The notes below the pieces were generated by a model, which saw only the letters and a list, made by a program, of their open reading frames with translations, ran no database searches and had not been told where the DNA came from. A stretch of DNA of 64,000 nucleotides from Phyto melanocephala (Eukaryota; Arthropoda; Insecta; Diptera; Rhinophoridae). Location of the stretch: the NCBI GenBank assembly GCA_941918925.1, contig OW799234.1, forward strand, positions 68,071,043 through 68,135,042, written 5' to 3'. The first letter of the stretch is position 1. Each line of letters begins with the position of its first letter. Both the position numbers and the translations under genes were made by a program. Positions 11,693 through 23,542 of this stretch are shown in pieces.

Positions 11693-12021
11693 TATCTTAT
11701 TTTGTTCGCAATTTGCAATTAAAGAAACAGCTATTTACAGCCCAGTGATAGAAATAAAATTTTTCAAATTGTGATTCTTGTGAAGAAAAAGTACTTAATA
11801 GTATCAGAACAATATGTATTACTTACGATATCATATTTATATTGTAGAATTTTAATCTAAGGCTTACATTGAAAAAAAAATTAAAATGTATTTGAAATAT
11901 ATTTTAAGAAAATTTCAACAAAAAAAAATAACATTTAAAATTAATTTATATCTAAATGTACATACACAATAATAGATTTTTATACAATTTAAATTCTTAT
12001 ATATTTCACATTTATATAATA
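11693..12021. other. no gene seen
   Basis: AT-rich interval without recognised features. Confidence 0.4.
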
Positions 12022-12510
12022 CTAAAAAGCCCGGCGCGCGTGGCTACGCCCCTTAATGAATAAAAATGTATTCTGAATTTTAATTGAATATCAAGTGCAA
12101 GAAGCTAAAAATTATAACTTTGTTTATGGGCGTGACAATGCCCACATTTATAATCATGAAATTGTACAGTCGTGACAGCTCAGTATGTGTGCAAAGTTTC
12201 AGAAAAATCGGTTAAGTGGAAGTACCTCAAAATTAAATCTGTTTTTATGGGCGTGCGCCTGCCCACTTTTTCAACCACGAAATTATATAGTCATGACAGC
12301 TCAATATTTGTGCAAAGTTTCAGAAAAATCGGTCAAGTGGAAGTACCTCAAAATTATAACTAATAACTATGGGCGTGGTCCCGCCCACTTTTTGCCACCC
12401 ATAAAAACTCCCTGGAATGTGTACAACAACTTGCCAAAGTTTGAGTCCGATCGGTTTTACAGTTTCGGAGTCTATAGCTTACACACACACAGAGTTTCAG
12501 TTTTATATAA
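12022..12510 (-). mobile_element. degraded Helitron, non-autonomous
   Basis: Same family as 7275-8172, with fewer internal units (about three). The 3' terminal CTAG has become TTAG, and the 5' end is truncated (TTTTATATAATCAC in place of the full TATATATAGAT). The GCCCGGCGCGCG stem region and the GTGTACAACAACTTGCCAAA unit are conserved. Confidence 0.75.
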
Positions 12511-13675
12511 TCACTGAATTACAAATATCAACAACAACGTAAGGAAATTCTATTTTATACAGAATGGTACGTACCAACTACGGTACGTTAAAACTCAGTA
12601 AGCTTTTGCATTGCTTCTCATATGCCAAAAACAGTTATCTGATACATTTAAGAGGCGCTTCACTAATTAAGCAGTAACTCCTAAAATACTGAATCAAATT
12701 TATTTAGATTAAGATTATGCTCATCTGCCAAAAAATATACTTTTCAAATGGTTTATCTTTTATCGATTATATAATTTGAGCCTAAAATTCGTAACAAAAA
12801 ATCAACTTAATATATAAAATATTGTCAGGTTTATTTATAATGATGGAAGATTCGTGTTTTTGAACAACATTCTTAAACATAACACAGATGTTTTTATGTT
12901 TCAAACGTTTTGAATTTTCTGCCAGCAAAGCATCATTTGCGGAAAGTTTGGCCTTACTAATTTAATTTGATAAGAGTACCGACTCGCATAATATAATTTT
13001 TGAATATGGATAAACACGTTAGAAAGTGACATCTCGCCATCGTACAAGATGACCCAGATTTTAAGAAATCGTAAGAAATTCTGAAACTGAGTATGACAAC
13101 ACTTAGAAGATTAACTAGTGTAACACTGTCATATGAAACGACATGTAAATCATACGAAGAGAAACTTTTGTTTATTAGCTTTGTAAATATCCCGCATTTG
13201 GGCATATTAGACTCGAGAACTTTAAAGTGGATACTACGCTGAATTTGGAATACATAAGGAATTCAAAATGTGAAGCCTTAAGGGATTACTTAGAAGGGGT
13301 GGGCACTGCACCAGGCAAAATATTAGCAGAATTTGAGATTATGGTTGTATTAGGGGAAAGTGCATTACTTTAAAGAGCATAACATGTCAATTTACCATAA
13401 GTTTAAATATATCATAGTCTTTTACTTTTATTGTCCCTCTATTCAGCCTAAGCTAATCTAAAGATTGACCATTTTACATTCCCACTTCAGCATGTTTTTG
13501 TATTCGTTCAATTGAATCTACTTTAAAACCCACTGTGCAATTATAAATTGTTGAAGTGTATTGCTTTCTGTCTACTGCCTGACGATTTTTTAGTATAATG
13601 ATTCATATTCAAACACAATAGTTGCTGTTAAAATAACAACAACATACAAAATAACAGTATTTTTTATATCAAGAC
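12511..13675. other. no gene seen
   Basis: No open frame with a recognisable motif and no clear repeat boundary. Confidence 0.35.
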
Positions 13676-13759
13676 ATATCGTCGTTCGTAAATTATTGTG
13701 TTCTATATGTATAGGTTTTATATATCACATAGAACACAATAATTTACAAACGACGATAT
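13676..13759. repeat. near-perfect 84-nt hairpin
   Basis: Two arms of about 34 nt (left starts ATATCGTCGTTCGTAAATTA, right ends ACAAACGACGATAT) pair with only one or two mismatches around a loop of about 15 nt. It could be a tiny palindromic MITE or a hairpin RNA precursor. No TIR-type duplication is evident. Confidence 0.7.
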
Positions 13760-13932
13760 ATGCTTATTAGACCGTACCGGAACAAATTTGACGTATTCTG
13801 CCGAATATAAATTTATTTCTCAAAGCGATTTCAAAAAACACTTACAATCTGCTCTTAAGGTATAATACATCGAGTTTTTCCTTCGAGATGACTAAAATTT
13901 GATCCAAGAGCCGTTGACCTCAAAAACAATTT

Positions 13933-13955
13933 AAAAAGGCCAGAGGTGGCCTTTT
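13933..13955. repeat. GC-rich mini-hairpin with T run
   Basis: AAAAGGCCA-GAGG-TGGCCTTTT forms a perfect 9-bp stem with a 4-nt loop. It looks like a bacterial terminator, but in this eukaryotic setting it has no supported function. Confidence 0.5.
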
Positions 13956-14158
13956 CGTTCATTCGATCGCTCGGCAACAAAAAATATAAGCAACACTTCA
14001 TGGCACAAGTTTAACGATTTTGTTCGTGCTTTAATATTCCCATATTAGGGTTGTACATTAGAGCGGTACGAACTAAAATCGAATGGGTAAATACTAGAAC
14101 TGGGCGTTTAAAGTGAATGGTATCAAGACGTTGTTTTCGAGACAAACGGTATATAAAA

Positions 14159-14228
14159 AACAAGTAAAAGTTATATATTCGGCCGTGCCGAATTTTAAAT
14201 ACCCTGCATTGCCATCTATTGCCATTAA
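14159..14228 (-). mobile_element. DINE-1-like 3' end fragment
   Basis: AACAAGTAAAAGTTATATAT followed by the hairpin ATTCGGCCGTGCCGAAT and AATACCC: the 3' terminus of the family in reverse orientation. The other end was not found, so the element is truncated or very diverged. Confidence 0.6.
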
Positions 14229-14229
14229 A

Positions 14230-15255
14230 ACTAAATATCCCGCAGAACACTAGATTAATTCAAGTACGCTTTTCAACAAATAACATAAGTATCTACCATC
14301 ATACGCAGAAAATGTGTCAAGCATAAAAAATATGCTGTTTACACCATATGTTAAAATCGTCAACATACATTTGTTGGCATTGTTAAAAAACAATCGTTTA
14401 GACTAAGATTAATACATATATATTATATTATGTACATTACATATGTATGTGAGTAAATATCAGTGTATGTATATGATGACTTTATTTATTTTTTAGAAAA
14501 GACCTAACGATTGTCTGTCTATCACATAGACAGAATGACATATAAACAGATGGATATTAAACTTCGAACTGAGTGAAAATGCGTTTTAGTTTGTGTGGAT
14601 TTGTATAGTGTCGTTTAACCATCGGCCTACTTGTCGTCGACTAAAACATTGTTATAATTCTGACAATGATGAGCAGCAACATCATAATCACCAACAAGAT
14701 CGTCATTATTATCATGCTGTTTTTTATTGTCATCGTTATTTAATTAAATAAAAAACTTTTTTTTATTTTAGTTACACGTTGTTGTTATATTTTTAGAATG
14801 ATTTTCTAGTCATCGCTGTTTTGTTACTTAGTCGTTTGTATTGTAATAGGTTTGAAGAACGTCGCCTTTAAGGGCTCTGCTCGTTTGTTTCGACGTTGGC
14901 AATGTCACCATAACAGTTATCTGTCATACATTCTGTTTCGTCTAATACCCACCATAGTCTTGCTAGAACTTGGCGCTTGCCTCCATTACTTCATAACTTA
15001 TTCAATTACAAATACGTTTATGACTTTCTTGAGTATATATTAATAAATATTTAACTACTTACTTTACTTTCTTTTATATAGTTTTGTTGCTGTTATTGTT
15101 GTGGAGTAATTTTTCGTGCGAATAAGTTTATATTTTTCACACGATTCGCATAACTACTTACGCCGCAAATACCTCGATTTACATATAATACTGCATTGCA
15201 TTTGCATTGCTGTTTTATTAAAGAACAGTGGGATAACGGATATAGAAAGTGATAA
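14230..15255. other. no gene seen
   Basis: AT-rich, with short CAT/ATC-rich tracts near 14670-14730. No supportable exon. Confidence 0.35.
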
Positions 15256-15400
15256 AAACATCAATCAACACCAAACAGTCTCTCGTAATGGGTGCATTGG
15301 CTTTTGTAAGGCCACGGTTGAGTTTTCTGAGCCTTAAATAAGGAAATTTTGCTTTTTACCGTACTCACTAAGGTGGAAATAAGCTTCATCCGAAACTCAT
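15256..15400 (-). pseudogene. mariner transposase fragment around the first catalytic Asp
   Basis: The minus strand reads SDEAYFHLSEYGKKQNFLI, a stop, then GSENSTVALQKPMHPLRETV. This is the segment around the first catalytic aspartate (S-D-E-A-x-F-H-L) and the following M-H-P-L-R-x-T-V-W-C of mariner transposases. One in-frame stop and no readable flanking domains show it is dead. Confidence 0.65.
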
Positions 15401-16277
15401 TTAAAACAGGCCTTTACTATGTTTTTTAAAATAATGATGTTGATAACGACCTCTCATTTCAATGTAATTTATGAAATAATGACAACCTATTACACAATTT
15501 CAAAAAGATTTTGCTGGGCGTTTTCAACCACTATTTTTTTAAGCAAAAATTTGCGTTTTCAAGGTCTCTTATTGTGTACAAATGAAGGGCCTACGCATAG
15601 AGTGCTTCTAATTTTCTTCCTTACAAACCTGCTTTGTAGTAAGGGATGAATAGATGCACTTGATTAATTTGTAAAATTTTTCGCTAATTTATTCACTTCC
15701 AATACTGTATCAAAGTAAAGCTTTTTTCGAAGCGCATATAAACGTGCTTCAATTTTTTTCTTCAATTTAGTGCAACGAAAAACTTGAATATTTATCACTA
15801 CGTAGTTAGTTTAGTGTATCTTAAAATATAATCGGATAAATCGTGTCTTGAGTTATAATATAATATAAGCTACTGTTTAAGCTGCTTCTGGTTGCAGCGT
15901 AGTGTTATTTATTTAATATTATCAAATTATCCAAGTGATGGTTAATCATAAAATTTCACTGCTATCAGGGTTGTCAAATCTGACGTGGCGATATAAAAGA
16001 TTGTTTGGCGCCCGAATTTTCAATTTACCGATACGGCGATTTTTTTTTTGCGATTTAGAAAATAGTTGGCGATATTGTTGGCTTTTTCTTGTGAGCCATT
16101 TTTGAGCCATTTATATGTATGCGAACATATTGGTGGCTCGTTTAGATGGTGTGAAAAGAACAATTGTGTTTATCGTCTTTTCTTATATAAATATTATATG
16201 TTAGCGTCCACCTTGCAGAGCACTTTTATTTTTTGTTTGTTATCACATTAAAGTGAATGCACATACACTAATGTATG
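15401..16277. other. no gene seen
   Basis: May include further unreadable mariner sequence just above 15400. Otherwise featureless. Confidence 0.3.
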
Positions 16278-16377
16278 TAAAGCGTGATTTTTTAAGAGCT
16301 ATAGGAAAGTTTAAAGAAAAACACATAAAATTCAGAAAAATTCATGAAATCTTTATTTGAAGCATGACTGCGCCTCC

Positions 16378-16745
16378 GATGGTCCATCCGCTTAGTCCAA
16401 TTCTGGCATACTCTTTCCAACATTTCGGACGGTATCTCATGAATAAATGCTTCAATGTTGTCTCCAATGCGTCAATTGAAGCGAGCATGTGTGTATAGAC
16501 ATGAGCTTTACATAGCCTCAAAAAAATAGTCTAAAGGCGTTAAATAGCACGATCTAGGCGGCCAATTGACCGGTCCCGAACGTGAAATAAAATGTTCACC
16601 GAACTCGCCTCTCATTAAGTCCATTGTTAAGCGCGCTGTGTGGCATGTGGCACCGTCTTGTTGAAACCACATGTCATGCAATTCAAGCTCTTGCATTTTG
16701 GGCAAAAAAAAAGTTGGATATCATCTCACGGGAGCGCTTATGATT
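16378..16745 (-). pseudogene. DD41D mariner transposase, C-terminal half
   Basis: Reads REMI...FF, then ELHDMWFQQDGATCHTA and SGPVNWPPRSCYLTPLDYFF, followed by a frameshifted tail with IPSEMLERVCQNW. The second catalytic Asp (Q-Q-D-G-A) and the third (P-L-D-Y-F) are separated by 41 residues, so the signature is DD41D, the group described as rosa/visitor-like (established knowledge). The normal P-D-L-T is C-Y-L-T here. Frame breaks make it non-functional. Confidence 0.75.
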
Positions 16746-16879
16746 TTGATCATTTGGGCTATTATTTCAAAACTTTATTTAAAATAAAATTATTAAACTA
16801 ATAACATGTATTATGTATTATAACATCCTTCAAAATAGTAATCTAATTTATAGCAAATCAATAAATATTTCCTTTTTTT

Positions 16880-17400
16880 AATTTTCAAGTACTTTGGAGT
16901 ACACAAAGTTGATTCCCGGAGGATTTAGTTCAATTCATCCAGTTCCCGCAGGTCAGTATCCTTTTCAATTTTCGTAAATTTGCAAAACATCACCCTTCAA
17001 CGAAATTATAAAATTTAAAAAAAAAATGAATTAATATTTCTTTTATTTAATTTTTAGATGCTTGAGGGTACTTAACGCTGATTCCAGAAAGATTTCGTCC
17101 AATTGGTCCAGTTCCCACAGGTCAGTATCCTTTTCAATTTTCGTAAATTTGTTTGCAAAACATCACCCTTCAACGAAATTATAAAATTTAAAAAAAATGA
17201 ATTAATATTTCTTTTATTTAATTGTTAGATGCTTGAGGGTACTTAACGCTGATTCCAGAAAGATTTCGTCCAATTGGTCCAGTTCCCACAGGTCAGTATC
17301 GTTTTCAATTTGGAAAAAATTTTAAGAAAACAGCACCCTTAAACAAAATGACACAATTTTAAAAATACTAATTAATATTTATTTTTGCAGATTTTCAGGC
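16880..17400 (+). repeat. three exon-like tandem units, about 170 bp each
   Basis: GGTCAGTATC recurs at 16951, 17120 and 17291 (spacing 169 and 171). Each unit runs from a TTTTTAG-like acceptor, through about 65-70 bp such as ATGCTTGAGGGTACTTAACG...CAGTTCCCACAG, to GGTCAGTAT, which resembles a splice donor. A fourth, diverged unit may begin TTTTTGCAG at about 17384. No known protein is recognised in any frame. Confidence 0.55.
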
Positions 17401-17700
17401 ACTTAAAGACACTTATCGTTGGTTTCAAAGTCCAAGTTCAGATTCTGTGGGGGTAACTTTACAAAAACCACAAAATACACAACTAAATAACATTAAACAC
17501 AATTATTTTTGTTACACTTACTTTTAACACTTATAAATGTATTATATTTGTTCTTATAATAACTTTTTTAACACTTTTTAATTTATAAAATTACAAAATA
17601 AAAATTTTTGTATCTTTTTGCAATAAAAATTGTTCATTGTTTTGATTGTTTTGTACTTTATTTTATATCAGGTTTTTTCCCTCTTTCCACAATAATGTTA

Positions 17701-18240
17701 TAGCCTTTTTACCCTTACTCACATCTTAGCGGAATGCGTGGAAGATGTTGAAAATGAAAAAAACTTGTTTACATTTGCAACATCTTTCATCTTTCATCTG
17801 TCATAATATTTATTGTAAATGTTTGCGCAAATAAAAATTTAAAAAATGAATTTAAAAATTCTGTATTACTTGTATTAATTATTGCCCTTGGAGAGCAATT
17901 ATTATTACAATATGCAGATTTTGTTAGAGAATGAAGATATTAAGATATTTTATTTTATACGACATATTTCAAGTCCACTCGTTGTATGTATTTTTTTTGT
18001 TTTTGGCATTTATAATTTTTTTCTAGTGATGCCATGTAAATTTTTGCAACAATATTTGTTTTTTCTAGTGAAGACACTAAAATAATCGAAAGATGTTGAG
18101 TGGAACAAAATGATTTAGGAACATCTTTAAAAGATGTTGAGATATGATGACACACAAACACGTACAATTCATATGGGAAGATGTTAACATCTTGTTGATT
18201 TGATGAAAGATGAAAGATGTGAGCAAGTGTAAAAAGGCTA
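17701..18240. mobile_element. Harbinger-like MITE, 540 bp
   Basis: Terminal inverted repeats starting TAGCCTTTTTACCCTTACTC (left) and TAGCCTTTTTACACTTGCTC (right, complemented), flanked by TTA at 17698-17700 and 18241-18243. A 3-bp TTA/TAA duplication is typical of PIF/Harbinger elements (established knowledge). The interior is rich in GATGTTG/CATCTTTC motifs and non-coding. Confidence 0.75.
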
Positions 18241-18298
18241 TTAAGCACATATGATTTGACGATTTTTTAAACGTCAAATTTGATCAGTCTGGTTAATA

Positions 18299-18577
18299 GT
18301 CTGTGGTTACGATTCGCATCCTCTTTGAAGAAGTACGGTCCAATGATGCCACCAGCCCATAAGCCGCACCAAACTTTTTCTGGATGCATTGGTAGCTCTT
18401 GCAATGCTTCTGGCTGATCTTCACTCTTATTAACGTACCCATTGAGCCAAAAATGAGCTTCGTCGCTGAACACAATTTTTCGATAAGAAGCGCGCGATGA
18501 ACTTTCTTAACAGAGCATGCATTCTGATAATAAAATTCAATAATTTGCAAGCGTTGTTCGTTTGTAAGACGATTCAT
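18299..18577 (-). pseudogene. DD41D mariner transposase, N-terminal half, internally deleted
   Basis: From ATG at 18577 it reads MNRLTNEQRLQIIEFYYQN (helix-turn-helix). It jumps, after a deletion of roughly 100 codons and a frame change, to KIVFSDEAHFWLNGYVNK (first catalytic Asp) and GIIGPYFFKEDANRN, where the insertion begins. Confidence 0.7.
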
Positions 18578-18693
18578 GGTTAAATTACAGACCAAACTGA
18601 AGATGTTTGACAGTGAAACAAAACACGAAACGTGCGTCAGCTGTTTAAAACAGTGTTGCCAAAAAGATAATAGCTAAAAAATCACCCTTTGTA

Positions 18694-19248
18694 TGTATGT
18701 ACATGTCAAAAATTAAAGAGTGTTTTCAATAACATACTCCACTTAAACTCGACTTCGAAACAGAGTACAAAACGAATTTCTTAAGGCGTTATACGAGTAA
18801 AAATTATATGACTTCAAATAGATGTTGTTGCATGTCTTTTGTACCATCTCAATTTATGTTAAATAATTTTAAATTCCATACAATGTATTTCAAACAAGAA
18901 GACAATGTGGAATTAACGATTAAGTGTATAGCGATTTAAATAATTAGTACATCTGCAACTTAATGCACACATATGTGTGCTGATGAAGTCTGTAGCGGTA
19001 CAGGAAATACGTAAGTAGTCCATTCTGCTAATGTTAAGTTACAGTCTACAAGCTCTGCTTTATTTTTAAATGAAAAATCCCTTTTCATCGAAATTTTTTA
19101 TTTAATATTATTATGTCTTTATAATCTACTATATGCACCTTTGGTGGAGCGAGAACACGGTGAGGTTAATGAACTCTTAACAATTGCAGCCAAATCTTTT
19201 ATTATATGTCATTATTTTACCAACTTATAGCAATAACTAACTAAAGTT
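18694..19248. other. no gene seen
   Basis: AT-rich, featureless. Confidence 0.35.
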
Positions 19249-19251
19249 ATA

Positions 19252-19752
19252 CGGCCTTATTCATAACAAAAAGTTGGCATAAAGTTAGCATTAAGTTTAT
19301 TCATAACACTCATGCCAAACTCTGGCTAAACTCTTGTTAACGAGCTGCCAAACGTTTGCCAACTTTCACAAGCTTTTATGTGTTGTTGTTTAACAATATT
19401 TTTTTACCTACTTTTTCATCCTGTTCCCAATTTACAGATCTTTTGCGTTGCTTTTCCATTTTAATAAAAAATATATTGTTCGTTTATTTTTTAATTTATT
19501 TTTCAATTTTAAAAATTGTTAGTATCAATGGAAAAACAAAAATTTCAAAATTAGGGATACAAAAAATGGTTGCATATTTTAGGGGTATCATGCAATTTCA
19601 GAGTTGATTTATGAAAAGTTGGCAGACGGATAAAAGTTTCTTATGAATAAACTCTGTTCTAACGAGATGCCAAGCTTAATCGGCATTCTAGTTAGCAGCT
19701 CGTTGTACGTAGTGTATAAACTGTGGCTAACTTTTTGTTATGAATAAGGCCG
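19252..19752. mobile_element. Harbinger-like MITE, 501 bp
   Basis: Perfect terminal inverted repeats of 24 bp beginning CGGCCTTATTCATAACAAAA, flanked by ATA at 19249-19251 and 19753-19755. Further palindromic GTTGGCA/TGCCAAC motifs lie inside. The open frame crossing it (19356-19607) has no recognisable domain. The 3-bp duplication suggests PIF/Harbinger, although ATA is not the usual TTA/TAA. Confidence 0.75.
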
Positions 19753-20110
19753 ATAATATTTTTACACCACTGTGCCAATTATTTAAACGTAAATTGGAAA
19801 AAATCTTGCTATTAAATGCATAACGTTAACAAACATTATTAAAGAAAATTAATATTGTAAATATTTTCTATAATTCGTTATAAAAATCGTGTCTAAATAG
19901 TATATTTTTTACTTAGTTTCTTATTCGATTTTTTTAACTATAATTTTAGCCAAAAAAATATTTTTTTTTTCTTTTTTTTCACATCTGTTTGTAGATGTAC
20001 GGTAAACAAAAGTAAATAAAAAGAAACTTTTTTGTTACCAGTCACGTGTATTGTGTGACTCTGCTTATTCTTTAAACGCTTAACACCTGGCTGTTCTGTG
20101 TAGATCAGTA

Positions 20111-21444
20111 TTACACCCTTCACCTGTGGTGCACAAGGGTATATATAGCTTTGTCATCCGTTTGTAATTTCTACAATTTTTATTTCCGACCCCATAAAGG
20201 ATATATTTTCTGAAAGCTTATGAATAAAGAAATCGATTAAGCCCCGACCGTCTGTCCGTGTGTTGGTTGAAATCTACTTTGAGAAGCAACCATATGTTTC
20301 TCAGAACTGTGTATGGTATCAATCACTTGGAAATATTCGAAAATGGATCGCTATTGAAATTCAGCACAATCGCCTCATAACTTTCTGAGATATAAGCAAA
20401 TAAACACATAAACATATTTTTGCCAAAAAAATTAAAATTTTTCAGCAATATAATAATTTATAGGTACCTTTGCTACTATTTATAGCTATAATATGACTCT
20501 AGGGATATTTGTGAAAAATGTTCAATAAAGCGGGCTCTAATCTCTAAAGTTATAGGCAAAAATTTTTTTAATATATATTCCAAAAATTTACAAACTAAAA
20601 TAATTTTATTTAGTTTCTAGACAACCGAGAGAGCCAATATTGGTATCGTCTGAAAGGACTTGACTAGCGCCTTATAAGCACTATAAAAAATTTAAATTCA
20701 TGTTGGCCGCCAATACAAAATGGCTGACAATAAATTATATATGAGCCAACTCTGGTATTTTATCAAATGAAAGGGCTTGACAAGTAAAACACAGTAAATT
20801 ATTAAAAAATGTTAAATCCAAGATGGCGTCTAAAAGAAAATGGAAAATGCAATAAAAAATGTGTAGCTTCAGCTGTGTGGCACGTAGCGCCGTCCTATTG
20901 AAACCAAATGTTACCAATATCCTCCTCTTCAATTTTTGTGTGCGTTCTACATGTCCCGATAACCATAGCCATTGACTACGACCACTCCTTGCTCATTTTC
21001 GAAGAAAAATGGCCCAATTACGCCTTTGGACCAAAATCCGCAGCAAACAGTGACCCGTTTTGGGTGTATCGGCTTTTCAATGTATTCGTGCGGGTTTCTG
21101 TGCCCTAAATGCGACAATTTTGCTTGTTTACATACCCGCCAAGATCAAAATGAGCTTCATCTGAAAAGATGATTTTTTTGGCAAAAGCGGCCAATGTAAT
21201 GTCGCAATATTTCCCAGCGTTGTTCAAGTGTATACACAACCATATTCGTTCAGCGGAAGAACAAAACTAATTATCTGTCAAATCAGACATGAGCTAAGTG
21301 TTACCATTAACGAAATAAGCACTAGTTGAAAAAAACGTTAGGTAGCGGACCCTTTAGGTTAAGCTACGATGTGGGAAATATATGTACATAATGGTGAATG
21401 GTATTATCAGATTCGGCACGGCCGAATGTAGCACTCTTACTTGT
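20111..21444 (+). mobile_element. DINE-1-like element, subfamily 3, interrupted
   Basis: Opens ACACCCTTCACCTGTGGTG and has the CCGACCCCATAAAGGATATA block, only a short GTCY trace, and an interior shared with the 43.5-kb copy (GGTATC...TGAAAGGGCTTGAC; AAGATGGCGTCTAAAA). It ends with the ATTCGGCACGGCCGAATGTAG hairpin and CTCTTACTTGTT. A mariner remnant sits at about 20842-21346. Confidence 0.75.
20842..21346 (-). pseudogene. mariner remnant inside DINE-1-like element
   Basis: The minus strand gives LGGYVNKQNC and KIEEEDIGNIWFQ-stop-DGATCHTAEAT, with frame breaks. The right end matches the GGGTCCGC terminal repeat of the 62.8-kb copy (here GCGGACCCTT at 21337-21346); the left terminal repeat is gone. 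Host sequence continues on both sides as in the 43.5-kb element. Confidence 0.7.
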
Positions 21445-21566
21445 TTTTTATTGTTTTTTTTAATTCATATCTTTTTTTCCCTGCAAATATTATTTTTTTT
21501 ATAATAAATATATGTATGTATCTACAATATAAACAAAAAATAATATATTTTATTATATTTTTATTA

Positions 21567-21790
21567 CTTCAATGCGTGTGTTTGGAGATATTTTCATAAG
21601 AAAATTCTGTCATAAATCCGCAAATATCAAAAGGCCATAGCGCAGTTTAACATATTTTCTTATTATTTATGAGCCAATGAAAAAATTTAATTTCTCTAAA
21701 AACAAACATTTTTTCAAATTATTTAAATACTTTGTCTTAGGAATTCGATTAGTCATTACCTGGGATGACTTTTCTTGTATGAGATTACTG
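21567..21790 (+). repeat. dispersed repeat D, copy 1
   Basis: Shares ATGCGTGTGTTTGGAGATAT, TTATTTATGAGCCAATGAAA and a later GGAATTCGATTAGTCATTAC with copies at 24637 and 37983. Non-coding, class unknown. Confidence 0.6.
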
Positions 21791-22182
21791 AACTTAACTC
21801 CTTGTTAATGTGTGTGGTAAAGTAGTGCTCAAGAACATTCATTAATATGAATTAACCAATACTTACGCCTTAACATACTCAGCAATGCACTTCACTCTCC
21901 CTGTAGTTATATTATTAACTAGTTACCTTTTGGAACAGACATATACATAACTAGTTGCAACGATATTGTAGAAAAAGTTATAGATATCCAGTGATAGAAC
22001 CTTTTAAAGTAAAATTTTTTAAATATTCACAATTGTATTAAAATTTGCTTAAAATCTTAGACATAACAAGATTGATTTGAAAGTTGTATAGTATTTTTTT
22101 ACACTTAAAAAATTAGGTGATAACAAGACGAATTTTAGGGGCAAGGGAACAAAGTACCAAAAAAAATTTCTTTTATTTTTAT

Positions 22183-22879
22183 TATACCCTTCACACAGTG
22201 AAAAAGGGTATATATAGGTTTGTCATTCCGTGTGAAATTTCTACCATTTTCATTTCCGACCCCATAAAGTATATATTTTCTGAAAGCTTATGAATAGGGG
22301 AGTCGATTAAGCTCTGTCAGTCTGACAGCCTGTCCATCTGTCCGTGTGTATGTTGAAATCAACTTTTTGAAGCCCCCCAATATCGCATGGACCCGGGTGT
22401 GGTATTAAAATATCAGAAATATTCGGGAGTAGATCGGTATTGAAAATCAGAAACATCGGTTCATAAACAACTGACATATGAGCAAAAACCCACGACCACC
22501 TCGATTTTTTTTCACAAAAACAACATTACAACAACAACATACATACATACAAACGTGTATACTAGTAAGAGAAAACGTGGCATCAAATCCCAGCTGAGCC
22601 AAAAAAATTTTTTTATTTTTTTATTATTTTTATTATTTTTTTATTTTTTTTTTTAATATTTTTTAATTTTTTTTTTTAATTTTTTTTTTTAAATTTTTTT
22701 TAACATACATACGTAAATTTATAATTTTACAATGGGATGTTTTTATATATGTATGTTTTTTATATGTATATACGTATTTCATATGGGGATTGGTGATACA
22801 AACATTTGTTATTGCATGACTACACGTTGTGAAGGGCATATAAGATTCGGCATGGCCGAATATAGCACTCTTACTTGTT
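22183..22879 (+). mobile_element. DINE-1-like element, subfamily 2
   Basis: A complete copy with a short GTCY run (about 22315-22345), the CCCAGCTGAGCC block, a shortened A/T spacer and a terminal hairpin with one mismatch (ATTCGGCATGGCCGAAT), then CTCTTACTTGTT. Confidence 0.8.
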
Positions 22880-23542
22880 TTGTACTAAACTATAACAAGC
22901 AATAAGAATATTTTTCTAGCCTAATTACCTCATTGATACTGCATCATAAAGATCAATTTTAAAAACCTTTATTTGTATTGCCGTCTTTCATCCAAGGAGC
23001 ATAGGATCTTAAAATAAACTTTCCACCTAGACCTTGTATCTCAATTAATTAGAATGTTTTTCTACTCTACCTGGGACATGTATGAGCTGGTCATTCTCTT
23101 CTGTGGGCGCTCCGCGTGCCTGCCTGTTTGATTTTCTTGTCACAGTCCTATTAATTTTTATTTTCATTTTCACCTTCGCATTTCAATACTTATTATAGAT
23201 TGTTTTTTTTTTTGCAGTCTATTTAAATCACGAGGAGCAGCAATCCATATTTCCCCAGCATAGAGTAATATAGAACAAACATTAAAATTAAATAATAGTA
23301 TTTTGGCATTGAAATACAAAGAGAGATTGAGAGAAAGAGAGTTGAAAAGTTTGATTCGTATTTTTGCCCACTAAACTGGACTGAAAATCGCTAAATTTTA
23401 CGAGAAAATAACTAAATTCCCAATACTGTAAACCTCACAGGCATTGACTTAAACTTGTAGAAAACTAATAATATACAAATGAACTAGTTGGACTCCTTAG
23501 AGAATCTTATGTTAAAATCAATATTTTGTTTATGAAAAAAAT
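22880..23542. other. no gene seen
   Basis: No recognisable coding or repeat boundary, apart from short GAGA tracts near 23320-23340. Confidence 0.35.

Larger units (their letters stand above)
16746..18298. mobile_element. insertion inside the mariner
   Basis: Its edges are where mariner homology stops: minus strand after EDANRN at about 18298 and resuming before REMI at about 16745. It contains three exon-like tandem units and a 540-bp MITE. No TIR or target duplication for the whole insert could be established, so its class is unknown. Confidence 0.5.
16279..18692 (-). mobile_element. mariner (DD41D), split by an insertion
   Basis: The ends share GTGATTTTTTA inverted repeats (left about 16283, right about 18673-18685). 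Boundaries are uncertain by a few bases, with TA nearby on both sides. Transposase segments lie at both ends on the minus strand, and the central 1.55 kb (about 16746-18298) is foreign. Confidence 0.7.

Noticed and set aside
13933..13955. Rho-independent terminator
   Set aside because: Eukaryotic context; no transcription unit upstream. Listed only as a hairpin.
20735..20932. Open frame MKRRILVTFGFNRTALRATQ, also at 62734-62928
   Set aside because: A shifted-frame reading of the mariner W-F-Q-Q-D-G-A region; its repetition follows the mariner.
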